DNA of 64,000 nt from contig JAKLIF010000003.1 in NCBI GenBank assembly GCA_022709755.1, positions 221,171 through 285,170 on the forward strand, written 5' to 3'. Shown in pieces: positions 21,262 to 28,290 of the stretch. Positions within the stretch are counted from its first letter, which is position 1. Every line of letters begins with the position of its first letter. This stretch comes from Elusimicrobiota bacterium. GTDB taxonomy: Bacteria > Elusimicrobiota > Elusimicrobia > FEN-1173 > JAKLIF01. The position numbers and the translations under genes were made by a program. The notes under the pieces are model-generated. The model searched no databases, was not told the DNA's origin, and saw only the letters and a list, made by a program, of their open reading frames with translations.

Positions 21262-21579
21262 TCAGACGAGGTCCTGCTTCTCTTCGTCTTCTTCCTCGGC
21301 CGGTTTCTCTTCCTCTCCCACTTCGTGGCTGCCCGTGGGGAGAGAAAAGACATCGTCGTCGTTTTCCTCTTCGTCGTCCTGTTTTTCCTTGTCCAGTTCC
21401 GTCAGTTCGTCGTCCGTCGGTTGTTCTTTTTCAGTCTCGAATTCTTCGGCCCCCGCGTCCTGGACGGGCGGCGGGGGGAGGCGTTGACCGGACGAGGTTT
21501 TTTTCGTTTTTGGAGCCGGCGTCTCTTTGACGGCTCTCTTCTTTGAAACCTTTTTTGTCTTCCGAGTTTTCTTTTTCAT
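21262..21579 (-). CDS. small highly charged protein of unknown function
   Basis: 105 residues with a strongly basic first third (starts MKKKTRKTKKVSKKRAVKE), a proline-containing linker, and an acidic last half rich in D and E (EEENDDDVF, EEEDEEKQ). No domain recognised; likely disordered and possibly nucleic-acid or protein binding. Support for it being real: an excellent GAGGAG site seven bases before the ATG, and co-linear position between hisG and the radical SAM gene. Opposite-strand frames over the same DNA read as low-complexity F/R/S tracts. Confidence 0.65.
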   Translation of the reverse strand: MKKKTRKTKKVSKKRAVKETPAPKTKKTSSGQRLPPPPVQDAGAEEFETEKEQPTDDELTELDKEKQDDEEENDDDVFSLPTGSHEVGEEEKPAEEEDEEKQDLV

Positions 21580-21598
21580 GTGCTTTCTCCTCGAAGGG

Positions 21599-22471
21599 TC
21601 AATAGATGACTTTATTGAGGGGGTATTCGATGATGCCGGTCGCGCCGGCCCGCTTGAGAGCCGGGATGATCTTCTTGACTTCCTTTTCGGCCAGGATGAC
21701 CTCGATGGCCACCCACCCCGGGATGGTGAGGTGGGAAATGGTCGGTTTTTTCATGGCCGGCAGGACTTTCTCAATCTTCGGCAGGTCCTTTTCCTCGATG
21801 TTCATCTTGAGTCCGACCATGCCCTCGGCTTCCAACGCCCCTTTGAGCAGCATCAGGAGGTTTTCAATCTTGTTCTTTTTCCATTCGTCTTTCCAGGATT
21901 CGGCGTTCGCGATCAGTCGGGTGGATGAGGTCATGAGTTCCTCGACGATGCGCAGCTTGTTCGCCCGGAGACTGCTGCCGGTCTCCGTGAGTTCGATGAT
22001 GGCGTCCACCAATAGTCCCGCCTTGGCTTCCGTGGCTCCCCACGAGAATTCGACGTCCACCGTCACCCCGTTCTTCTTGAAGAAGTTGTTCGCGATGTTC
22101 ACCACCTCCGTGGCGACCCGCTTGCCCTCCATGTCTTTGACGGACTTGATCGGGGAGTCGTTGGGAACGGCCAAAACCCATCGCACCGGCCGGTAACCCG
22201 ATTTGGCGTAGATCAGCTCCCCCACTTCCTTGACCTTGGCTCCCGTCTCGAGGATCCAGTCGTATCCGGTCATGCCCGCGTCGAAGAGGCCCTGCTCCAC
22301 ATATTTCGCCATCTCCTGGGATCGAACGAACATGATCTCCAATTCGTCGTCGTCGCAGGTGGGGAAGTAAGACCTGTCCGATGGTTTGATGCGGACGCCG
22401 GCCCTCTTGAAAAGTTCCAGAGTGGATTCCTGCAGGCTGCCTTTGGGAAGACCTAATTTCAGTTTGCTCAT
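21599..22471 (-). CDS. hisG: ATP phosphoribosyltransferase (long form)
   Basis: First step of histidine synthesis: couples ATP and PRPP to phosphoribosyl-ATP. 290 residues, the long HisG form with its own C-terminal regulatory domain (about residues 215-290), so no HisZ is needed. Features: [48 protein letters not shown] and [14 protein letters not shown] carrying the PRPP loop. The C-terminal part has the ferredoxin-like pattern [22 protein letters not shown] and should bind histidine as feedback inhibitor. No other his genes are in the window. Confidence 0.94.
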   Translation of the reverse strand: MSKLKLGLPKGSLQESTLELFKRAGVRIKPSDRSYFPTCDDDELEIMFVRSQEMAKYVEQGLFDAGMTGYDWILETGAKVKEVGELIYAKSGYRPVRWVLAVPNDSPIKSVKDMEGKRVATEVVNIANNFFKKNGVTVDVEFSWGATEAKAGLLVDAIIELTETGSSLRANKLRIVEELMTSSTRLIANAESWKDEWKKNKIENLLMLLKGALEAEGMVGLKMNIEEKDLPKIEKVLPAMKKPTISHLTIPGWVAIEVILAEKEVKKIIPALKRAGATGIIEYPLNKVIY

Positions 22472-22561
22472 GGGATGATCATCGACTCCTTATCGTGGGA
22501 TGGTTTCAAAATCCGTTCGGATTCCAATAACACCAATTCGGCGCGTCACTGAGCATCGGGC

Positions 22562-23293
22562 TCAGTAATTGAAGAGGAGGGCGGCGGAGGTCAGCGTGTC
22601 GTTTCTGCCGAATCCCGGCGCGGGTTCATTGACGTGCTTGACGAGATAGGACACTTTCAAGGACATATGGGCCGACATGGCCGAGACCAGCGCTGTTTCC
22701 GCATTCACCCGATACCCCTTGGCCCTCTCGAAGTTGTGCAGGTATTCGGCGTCCTGGGAAAACTGGGACGTCGGGCTGAAGTTGAACGCATATTTGGTGT
22801 AGGCGCGCCCCGAGGAGAAAGTCTCTCGTTCCGATCGGATGCGCTGTTCGTTGACGTAGCCGCCGCCGAGTTCCAAGATCCAGTGGTTCCGCGGGGTCTT
22901 GACGATTTCCCGTCCGAGGCCGACCGATGAATCAATGCGGTTGGCGATGCCCGCGAACCGGTTCTTGTCCCAGCCGCTCTTCTCGAAGGTATAGTTCCGG
23001 TCCGAAAGTTTGAAGGACATCTTCTCGTTGGCATAATATTGTTCCGCCGTGACCACCCGGGCGCTCTGGGAGCCCAAACCGCCGGCATTGATGTTCAAGA
23101 TCCATCGGGTCCACCGGTATTCGAATTCGTCGGCGGCGCCGAGCGTTGTGGATTTGGTGTTCCCATTGGCGCTCAGATAGCTGATCTGGGTCTTGTTGGA
23201 CCATTTCTTGGTCGGATTTTCTTCGGCCCGAGGTCTTTCGTTGAGGGAAACAACGAGAATCGCGCCGAGGATGAGGAATAAAGATTTTTTCAT
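22562..23293 (-). CDS. DUF481-family outer-membrane beta-barrel protein
   Basis: 243 residues with an N-terminal signal peptide (MKKSLFLILGAILVVSLNE) and a series of alternating polar/hydrophobic strands: WSNKTQISYLSANGNTKST, WILNINAGGLGSQ, WILELGGGYVNEQR, YAFNFSPTSQFSQDAEYLH. It ends with an aromatic residue (LLFNY), as expected for an outer-membrane barrel. The N-terminal pattern of a glycine/asparagine-rich sheet is that of DUF481. Function unknown. AAGGACTCCC precedes the ATG; it lies 31 bases after mscL. Confidence 0.8.
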   Translation of the reverse strand: MKKSLFLILGAILVVSLNERPRAEENPTKKWSNKTQISYLSANGNTKSTTLGAADEFEYRWTRWILNINAGGLGSQSARVVTAEQYYANEKMSFKLSDRNYTFEKSGWDKNRFAGIANRIDSSVGLGREIVKTPRNHWILELGGGYVNEQRIRSERETFSSGRAYTKYAFNFSPTSQFSQDAEYLHNFERAKGYRVNAETALVSAMSAHMSLKVSYLVKHVNEPAPGFGRNDTLTSAALLFNY

Positions 23294-23324
23294 GGGAGTC
23301 CTTTTGAGTCTTTGGGTGAGCTGC

Positions 23325-23744
23325 TTAAAGGGGCAACGGTTGGGCGCAATGACCGCATCGCCGGGCCTCGAGGGGGATCGTCATCTGGCACTCGGGACAC
23401 TTCTTTTCCGTCGGGGAGACGGGCGGATCGGAGCGTTTGAGACGGTTCATGACCCGCACCATGATGAAGATGGCGAAAGCGATGATCAAAAAATCCGTCA
23501 CCGCGGTGGCGAACTTGCCGTAGCTCAGGACCACCGGCGGGATCCCCTCGGTGCCGGCTCTGAGAGTGATGACGAGGTCCGAAAAATCCGCATTCCCGAG
23601 AAGGAGTCCCAAGGGGGGCATCAGGATGTCGTTGATGAACGAGGAGACGATCTTCCCGAAGGCGCCGCCGATGATGACGCCCACCGCCATATCCATGACG
23701 TTTCCGCGCATGGCGAATTCTTTGAATTCTTTGATGATGCTCAT
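23325..23744 (-). CDS. mscL: large-conductance mechanosensitive channel with zinc-ribbon tail
   Basis: Homopentameric inner-membrane channel that opens under osmotic downshock. N-terminal [20 protein letters not shown] is the MscL signature; TM1 is about residues 14-40 and TM2 about 68-92. The C-terminus continues into [17 protein letters not shown], a CxxC-x(n)-CxxC zinc-ribbon-like tail in place of the usual helical bundle. ATG at 23744 follows GGAGGAGAAGAGG; a longer frame to 23816 crosses the promoter and is not used. Confidence 0.94.
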   Translation of the reverse strand: MSIIKEFKEFAMRGNVMDMAVGVIIGGAFGKIVSSFINDILMPPLGLLLGNADFSDLVITLRAGTEGIPPVVLSYGKFATAVTDFLIIAFAIFIMVRVMNRLKRSDPPVSPTEKKCPECQMTIPLEARRCGHCAQPLPL

Positions 23745-23786
23745 CCTCTTCTCCTCCGGCCGACTGGTGTTTGGTGAATACGATCC

Positions 23787-23815
23787 ATTATAGGAAAAGG
23801 CCCCCGCGTTGTCCA
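23787..23815 (-). promoter_or_regulatory. sigma-70-like promoter for mscL
   Basis: On the minus strand TGGACA (23815-23810) is separated by 17 bases from a perfect TATAAT (23792-23787), about 40 bases before the mscL ATG. Confidence 0.8.
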
Positions 23816-23837
23816 TATTCCCCCGTCGTGAGTGAAG

Positions 23838-23866
23838 TTGACCGGGGGTGTCGAATATGGTTAAAT
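23838..23866 (+). promoter_or_regulatory. probable promoter for the alcohol dehydrogenase gene
   Basis: TTGACC (23838-23843), a 17-base spacer and TTAAAT (23861-23866), divergent from the mscL promoter. It would give a leader of about 110 bases before the GTG at 23986. Confidence 0.5.
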
Positions 23867-23884
23867 CTCCGTTCCTGAGGCGGG

Positions 23885-23905
23885 TGTGTCCCTGTCAGGG
23901 AAACA
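23885..23905. promoter_or_regulatory. operator-like inverted repeat
   Basis: TGTGTCCCTG and CAGGGAAACA form a dyad around a single T with nine of ten positions matching. It lies about 20-40 bases downstream of the proposed -10 box, where a repressor could block transcription. The odd one-base centre argues against an RNA hairpin and for a protein-binding dyad; the regulator is unknown. Confidence 0.45.
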
Positions 23906-23985
23906 TCGTTCCCCGTCTCGGTCCGTTTAGGAATAGTCATGCTCCAGTCGTCTGATCCACACCCATCCCGAAGGAGGCCGTTCGC

Positions 23986-25014
23986 GTGAAAGCCGTCTAT
24001 ATCAAGGACCATGGCGACGCGGGCCGTCTGATCTATGGAGACCGGGCCACCCCCAAGCCGGGGGCCGGCGAGGCGCTCGTTCGCGTGAAAGCCTGCGGGG
24101 TCAATCACCTCGACCTTTGGGTCCGCCAAGGGATGCCCGGCCTGACGGTCCCGTTCCCCCATGTTCTCGGGTGCGATGCCGCCGGAACCATCGAGAAGCT
24201 CGGCACCCCCGTTCCGCATCTTTCCGTCGGGCAGAAGGTGTTCGTGATCCCCGGACTTTCCTGCGGTTCGTGCGAGGCGTGCCTGACAGGGCAGGACCAT
24301 CTCTGCGCTCACTTTGACATCCTCGGACAGGTCCACGACGGCACCTATGCCGACTATGTATGCGTGCCGGTGGAGAACGTGGTCCCTCTTCCGGAACAGG
24401 CGAGTTTTGAAGAGGCTGCGGCCTTTCCACTCGTCTACATGACGGCGTGGGCGGCCCTCGTCACCCGGGCTCAGATCGGCGCGGGGGACAGGGTCCTGAT
24501 CCACGCCGCCGGGAGCGGTCTGGGCGTGGCGGCCATTCAGATCGCTCAATTGTGGGGAGCTCAGGTCATCGCGACGGTCGGTTCCGAGGAGAAGGTTTCC
24601 AAGGCCCGAAAGCTCGGCGTCGAACGGATCATCAATCATCAAAAGAAAGACGTAGTCCACGAAGTCCGCCAGATGACCGATAAGAAGGGCGTGACCGTCT
24701 TGTTGGACCACGTGGGCGCGGCCACGTTCGAGAAGAGTTTGGCGTGCATGGCCCGGGGGGGGAGGATGATCGTCTGCGGAACGACCACCGGCGGCGACGT
24801 GAAGATGAATCTTCGCTCCCTGTTCTCGCGCAACGTCACTCTGCACGGCGTCCGGATGGGGGCTAAACAGGATTTCATGCAGGCCGCGCGGTTTTTCGGG
24901 AAGGGGGCCCTCCGGCCGGTCATTGATTCTGTTTTCCCGCTGAAGAAGGCTTCTGAAGCCCATGCGCACATGGAAGGAAGGAAGAACTTTGGAAAAATTA
25001 TCCTTACCGTCTGA
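23986..25014 (+). CDS. zinc-type alcohol dehydrogenase/quinone oxidoreductase family protein
   Basis: Medium-chain dehydrogenase of 342 residues starting at GTG behind AAGGAGG. The N-terminal GroES-like domain has the catalytic-zinc segment CGVNHLDLWVRQG and GCDAAGTIE; the structural zinc lobe is SCGSCEACLTGQDHLC. The cofactor domain shows LIHAAGSGLGVAAIQIAQLWGAQVIATVGSEEKV with the AxGxxG-type loop. Substrate is unknown. The stop overlaps the following SnoaL-like gene. Confidence 0.88.
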   Translation: MKAVYIKDHGDAGRLIYGDRATPKPGAGEALVRVKACGVNHLDLWVRQGMPGLTVPFPHVLGCDAAGTIEKLGTPVPHLSVGQKVFVIPGLSCGSCEACLTGQDHLCAHFDILGQVHDGTYADYVCVPVENVVPLPEQASFEEAAAFPLVYMTAWAALVTRAQIGAGDRVLIHAAGSGLGVAAIQIAQLWGAQVIATVGSEEKVSKARKLGVERIINHQKKDVVHEVRQMTDKKGVTVLLDHVGAATFEKSLACMARGGRMIVCGTTTGGDVKMNLRSLFSRNVTLHGVRMGAKQDFMQAARFFGKGALRPVIDSVFPLKKASEAHAHMEGRKNFGKIILTV

Positions 25015-25459
25015 GACGCTGCCCGTTTTCCCGGCCGATGCCGAACAGAACCGCGTTTGGCTGGCCAACGAGGTGTTCTATAAGGCTTTCGAATCCTTGA
25101 ACATGGAGATGATGGATGCCGTCTGGCTCGATGCGGATTATGTCAAATGCCTCCATCCCGGGGGGGAACTGCTGAGCGGGCGGGACCTCGTCATGAACAG
25201 CTGGCAGGAGATCTTTTCTTCCACCATCTCGGCGCGTTTTCAGCTGGCTCCCGTCGCGGTGCACGTCCACGGTCGGATGGCCTGGATGGTGATCCAGGAG
25301 GAAATGTCGGTCAATTCCGGCGGCCAGGTCAATAAAGTCAATCTATTGACGACGAATATTTTCGAGAAGAAAGACGGGGATTGGCGTTTGGTCCACCATC
25401 ATTCGACCATCGTTCCGACGGAAGAACCGTTGGCGCACGCCCCGAAGACGATTCACTGA
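24989..25459 (+). CDS. SnoaL/NTF2-like protein (DUF4440/SnoaL_3 type)
   Basis: About 156 residues with an NTF2-like cone fold pattern: an N-terminal helix pair NRVWLANEVFYKAFESLNMEMMDAVW, then CLHPGGELLSGRDLVMNSWQEIF and a C-terminal sheet ending LLTTNIFEKKDGDWRLVHHHST. I chose the TTG at 24989, which has GGAAGGAAG six bases upstream and overlaps the dehydrogenase by 26 bases; an ATG-like start at 24962 would enlarge the overlap. Function unknown; often a small-molecule-binding or stress protein. Confidence 0.75.
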   Translation: MEKLSLPSETLPVFPADAEQNRVWLANEVFYKAFESLNMEMMDAVWLDADYVKCLHPGGELLSGRDLVMNSWQEIFSSTISARFQLAPVAVHVHGRMAWMVIQEEMSVNSGGQVNKVNLLTTNIFEKKDGDWRLVHHHSTIVPTEEPLAHAPKTIH

Positions 25460-25478
25460 GTTTTACACGGAGGCCGTC

Positions 25479-25721
25479 ATGCCGTTGTTTGAATACGAAT
25501 GCAGCGACTGTCAGAAATCGTTCGAGTTGTTGTCTTTGCCGGGCCGCCCGGTGAAGGAAGTCTGCGCACATTGCGGTTCGAAGAAGATCATAAAAAAGAT
25601 CAGCGTTTTCTCCGCCCACTCCTCCGCGCCCGTTCCGGCGTGCGGCGTCAAGGGGATGGGGGGGGACAGTCCCTGCGGGTCGTGCTGCGGGAATCCGTCG
25701 GCCTGCGGGCTGGGAGGCTGA
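25479..25721 (+). CDS. FmdB-family zinc-ribbon protein
   Basis: 80 residues. PLFEYECSDCQKSFELL plus CAHCGSKKIIKKIS gives the FmdB CxxC-x(n)-CxxC zinc ribbon in the first 45 residues. The rest is a glycine/cysteine-rich tail (CGSCCGNPSACGLGG), common in this family. Proposed regulatory or chaperone-like role only. The ACACGGAGG motif precedes the ATG. Confidence 0.85.
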   Translation: MPLFEYECSDCQKSFELLSLPGRPVKEVCAHCGSKKIIKKISVFSAHSSAPVPACGVKGMGGDSPCGSCCGNPSACGLGG

Positions 25722-25726
25722 AGGCC

Positions 25727-26098
25727 ATGGCCAAGATATTGATCGCCGATGACGAGGCGGACATCCGCGATGTCCTGCGGATCGGGTTGGAACGTGCCGG
25801 TCATTCCGTCTCGGAGGCCAGCACCGGTTCGCAGTGTCTCGAGCGCTTGAAGGAAGAAAGACCCGACCTGCTGATCCTGGATGTCGAGATGCCGGGCTGG
25901 GATGGATACACCGTGCAATTGCATCTGTCCCAGAACGTGATGACGGCGAAATTGCCGGTCATCGTGATGACGGGCCTTCAGCCCGCCAAGAAACTCTTTG
26001 AGAATTTCAAGCAGGTGAAGGGTTTCCTCAATAAGCCGTTTGAGGAAGGCCAATTGGTCCAATTGGTGGACCGGTGTCTTCAGAAACAAAATCCATGA
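25727..26098 (+). CDS. single-domain response regulator
   Basis: Stand-alone CheY-like receiver of 123 residues: ILIADDEADIRDVLRIGLE at the start, phospho-acceptor D52 in LLILDVEMPGWDG, T in VIVMTG, and K in FLNKPFEE. No output domain. Start is the ATG at 25727 behind GGGAGGCTGAAGG; a longer frame overlaps the FmdB gene. Its kinase is not identifiable, though a hybrid kinase lies at 55760. Confidence 0.9.
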   Translation: MAKILIADDEADIRDVLRIGLERAGHSVSEASTGSQCLERLKEERPDLLILDVEMPGWDGYTVQLHLSQNVMTAKLPVIVMTGLQPAKKLFENFKQVKGFLNKPFEEGQLVQLVDRCLQKQNP

Positions 26099-26113
26099 AC
26101 GGAGGACGTTGCG

Positions 26114-27463
26114 GTGGCCGATGATAAATTTGATGCCATAGTGGTTGGAGCGGGGCCGGCAGGTGTGTCGGCGGCGTTGGTGATGGCGCGCGCGGGACTC
26201 AATGTGGTCCTGCTCGAACGGGGTGAATATCCCGGCGCGAAGAACGTGCAGGGGGCCGTGTTGTATACGAAGATGCTGGATGACCTCATCCCGGGATTCT
26301 GGAAATCCCCGGATTCGCCGATGGAACGCCACGTCACGGAACAGCGGTTCTGGATCCTCTCGAAGGATGCCGCGGCTCAGGCGGGTTTTAAGTCCGACCG
26401 GTGGGCGCGCGAACCGCACAACTGTTATACGATCATCCGGACGAATTTCGACCGGTGGTTCTCCAAAAAGGCGGAGGAGGCCGGCGCCCAGCTCTTCAGC
26501 GGGGTGACCGTCTCCGACGTGCTCAAGAAGGACGGCCGCGTGGTCGGAATCAAGACGAGCGAAGGCGACGAATTGTTCGCCGACGTCGTGATCGCCTGCG
26601 ATGGCGTCAACTCCATGCTCGCCCAGCAGGTCGGTCTGATGGATGAATGGAAGGCGGACGAGGTCGCCCTCGGGGTCAAGGAGATCCTGGAGATGCCGAA
26701 GGAAAAGATCGAGGACCGGTTCTGCCTGGAAAACGGGGAGGGGACCACCATCGAGATGTTCGGCGACGTCACCCAGGGGATGTTGGGATATGCGTTTCTC
26801 TACACGAACAAGGAATCGTTGTCGATCGGTGTGGGATGCAAACTCTCCCATTACCAGAAGTCGCGCGTGAGACCCTACGATCTGATGGAATACGTGAAAA
26901 AACACCCGATCCTCCGCCGGCTGATTGCCGGGTCCAAAACGGTGGAATATTCCTCCCACCTGATTCCGGAGGGGGGATATAACTCCATGCCGCCCCTCTA
27001 TACGGATGGTTTTTTGGTGGCGGGCGATGCGGCGCAGATGGTGAACGCCGCTCATCGGGAAGGATCTAACTTCGCCATGACGGCCGGCCAACTGGCCGGG
27101 GAGACCGTGATCGAAGCCAAGAAGGCGGGGGATTTCTCGTCCAAGACCCTGTCCCTCTATCGGAAAAAGATGGAATCCACTTATATCCTCAAGGACCTGT
27201 TCGACCACCGGGAATTGGAGAACAGTGCCGAACGGCACATGCCGCTCGTCCAGCAGGGGCCGGACCTCCTGTGCGAATCGCTGTATGATTTCTTCCACGT
27301 GGACGGTCTTCCCAAACGGGTCGGCTACGAGAGGATCCTCGACCGTGGCCTGAAGAACAAGGCCGTGCATGAGGCTCTCTGGAAAGAGATGAATGTCCGC
27401 AACATCGTGACGGGTTTGAAATACGGCCTGATGGCCGGAAAAAAATGGCTGGGGGGGAGGTAA
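26114..27463 (+). CDS. fixC: FixC-like electron-transfer flavoprotein-quinone oxidoreductase
   Basis: FAD-dependent membrane-associated oxidoreductase of 449 residues passing electrons from electron-transfer flavoprotein to quinone or, in the bifurcating FixABCX complex, from NADH via FixAB to ferredoxin and quinone. FAD-binding VGAGPAGVSAALVMARAGLNV lies at the N-terminus; GAVLYTKMLDDLIPGF and VAGDAAQMVNAAHREGSNFAM are typical of FixC/ETF-QO. GTG start at 26114 follows GGAGGACGTT. The ferredoxin-like FixX follows immediately; FixA and FixB are not in this window. Confidence 0.9.
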   Translation: MADDKFDAIVVGAGPAGVSAALVMARAGLNVVLLERGEYPGAKNVQGAVLYTKMLDDLIPGFWKSPDSPMERHVTEQRFWILSKDAAAQAGFKSDRWAREPHNCYTIIRTNFDRWFSKKAEEAGAQLFSGVTVSDVLKKDGRVVGIKTSEGDELFADVVIACDGVNSMLAQQVGLMDEWKADEVALGVKEILEMPKEKIEDRFCLENGEGTTIEMFGDVTQGMLGYAFLYTNKESLSIGVGCKLSHYQKSRVRPYDLMEYVKKHPILRRLIAGSKTVEYSSHLIPEGGYNSMPPLYTDGFLVAGDAAQMVNAAHREGSNFAMTAGQLAGETVIEAKKAGDFSSKTLSLYRKKMESTYILKDLFDHRELENSAERHMPLVQQGPDLLCESLYDFFHVDGLPKRVGYERILDRGLKNKAVHEALWKEMNVRNIVTGLKYGLMAGKKWLGGR

Positions 27464-27468
27464 AACCC

Positions 27469-27771
27469 ATGACGACAGAACTGCCGAAGGTCAATATCGA
27501 CGAAAAACTGGGATATCTCACCTATAAGGCCGATCATCAGACGCACATCACGATCGAGAAGCCCGAGGTGTGTTCCGAACAGTGCCGAGAGAAACCCTGC
27601 GCGTCCATCTGCCCCGCCCAGGTCTACCGGTGGGAGGAAGCTCAGAACAAGGTCATCGTCTCTTTCGAGAACTGCATCGAGTGCGGCGCCTGCCGCATGT
27701 TGTGTCCGTTCTTCAATATCAAATGTCATTGGCCGCGCGGCGGGTTCGGCGTCCAATACAGATACGGCTGA
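27469..27771 (+). CDS. fixX: FixX ferredoxin-like protein
   Basis: 100-residue ferredoxin partner of FixC. Cysteine pattern CSEQCREKPCASICP and CIECGACRMLCPFFNIKC; the second set matches a [4Fe-4S] ferredoxin motif, the first is incomplete as is usual in FixX. The C-terminal WPRGGFGVQYRYG is the family ending. Uses the ATG at 27469 behind GGGGGAGG; the upstream extension lies inside fixC. Confidence 0.92.
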   Translation: MTTELPKVNIDEKLGYLTYKADHQTHITIEKPEVCSEQCREKPCASICPAQVYRWEEAQNKVIVSFENCIECGACRMLCPFFNIKCHWPRGGFGVQYRYG

Positions 27772-27787
27772 TCTCCGAGGAGGGTTT

Positions 27788-28057
27788 ATGGCAACCGATA
27801 ACACACAGCAGGATCCTGCGACCAAAGCGGCGGATCTTCGCAGCCGCGTCGAAAAGGCATTGGAACACGTCCGTCCGGCCCTTCAGGCCGACGGCGGGGA
27901 CGCCTCCATCGTGGACGTCACTCCCGACGGCAAGGTCATCCTGGAAATGACCGGCGCTTGCGGGGGATGCCCCATGGCGAACGTCACGCTCAAACAGGGG
28001 ATCGAGAGGGTGATCCGCCAGGAGGTCCCGGAGATCACTTCCGTGGAGTCGATGTGA
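27788..28057 (+). CDS. NifU C-terminal-domain Fe-S cluster scaffold/carrier
   Basis: 89-residue NifU-like (NfuA-type) protein. The conserved core VRPALQADGGDASIVDV is followed by the cluster cysteines in TGACGGCPMANVTLKQGIE. Carries and transfers [4Fe-4S] clusters; the position behind fixCX suggests supply for those or similar enzymes. The GAGGAGGG site precedes its ATG. Confidence 0.92.
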   Translation: MATDNTQQDPATKAADLRSRVEKALEHVRPALQADGGDASIVDVTPDGKVILEMTGACGGCPMANVTLKQGIERVIRQEVPEITSVESM

Positions 28058-28136
28058 CCGTTTGGGCCACAGGCGCTGAAAGATAATGGGCCGGTCGGCT
28101 TAAATAAAAGCTATCATAGGGGCATCAATCCCCCTT

Positions 28137-28177
28137 AAGAAGAAGGCGCCTTCCGTTGAAGGTTGGGTTTTCTTCTT
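28137..28177. other. stem-loop in the intergenic region before the radical SAM gene
   Basis: AAGAAGAA (28137-28144) and TTCTTCTT (28170-28177) enclose a second stem, CCTTC/GAAGG (28149-28153 with 28158-28162). It may be a terminator for the fixCX-nifU group or a leader structure for the downstream gene. The rest of the 233-base gap (28058-28290) shows no gene. Confidence 0.45.
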
Positions 28178-28290
28178 CCTGGTTATACCGGAAAAATCGC
28201 AGAACGGTGCGCGTGCATTCAAAAAAGCGTGATTTCACGACAGGATGGGCCGAATGCTTCGGGTTCAGTTTTTCATCAAAAGGATAAAAA

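Noticed and set aside
21045-21546. Plus-strand frames over the small charged gene
   Set aside because: They read as low-complexity F/S/R tracts, and the minus-strand gene has the good ribosome-binding site and operon context.
25511-27370. 619-codon open frame on the minus strand across the FmdB, receiver and fixC genes
   Set aside because: It is antisense to three well-supported genes; the protein is rich in H, R and L without any domain, as expected for a GC-rich shadow frame.
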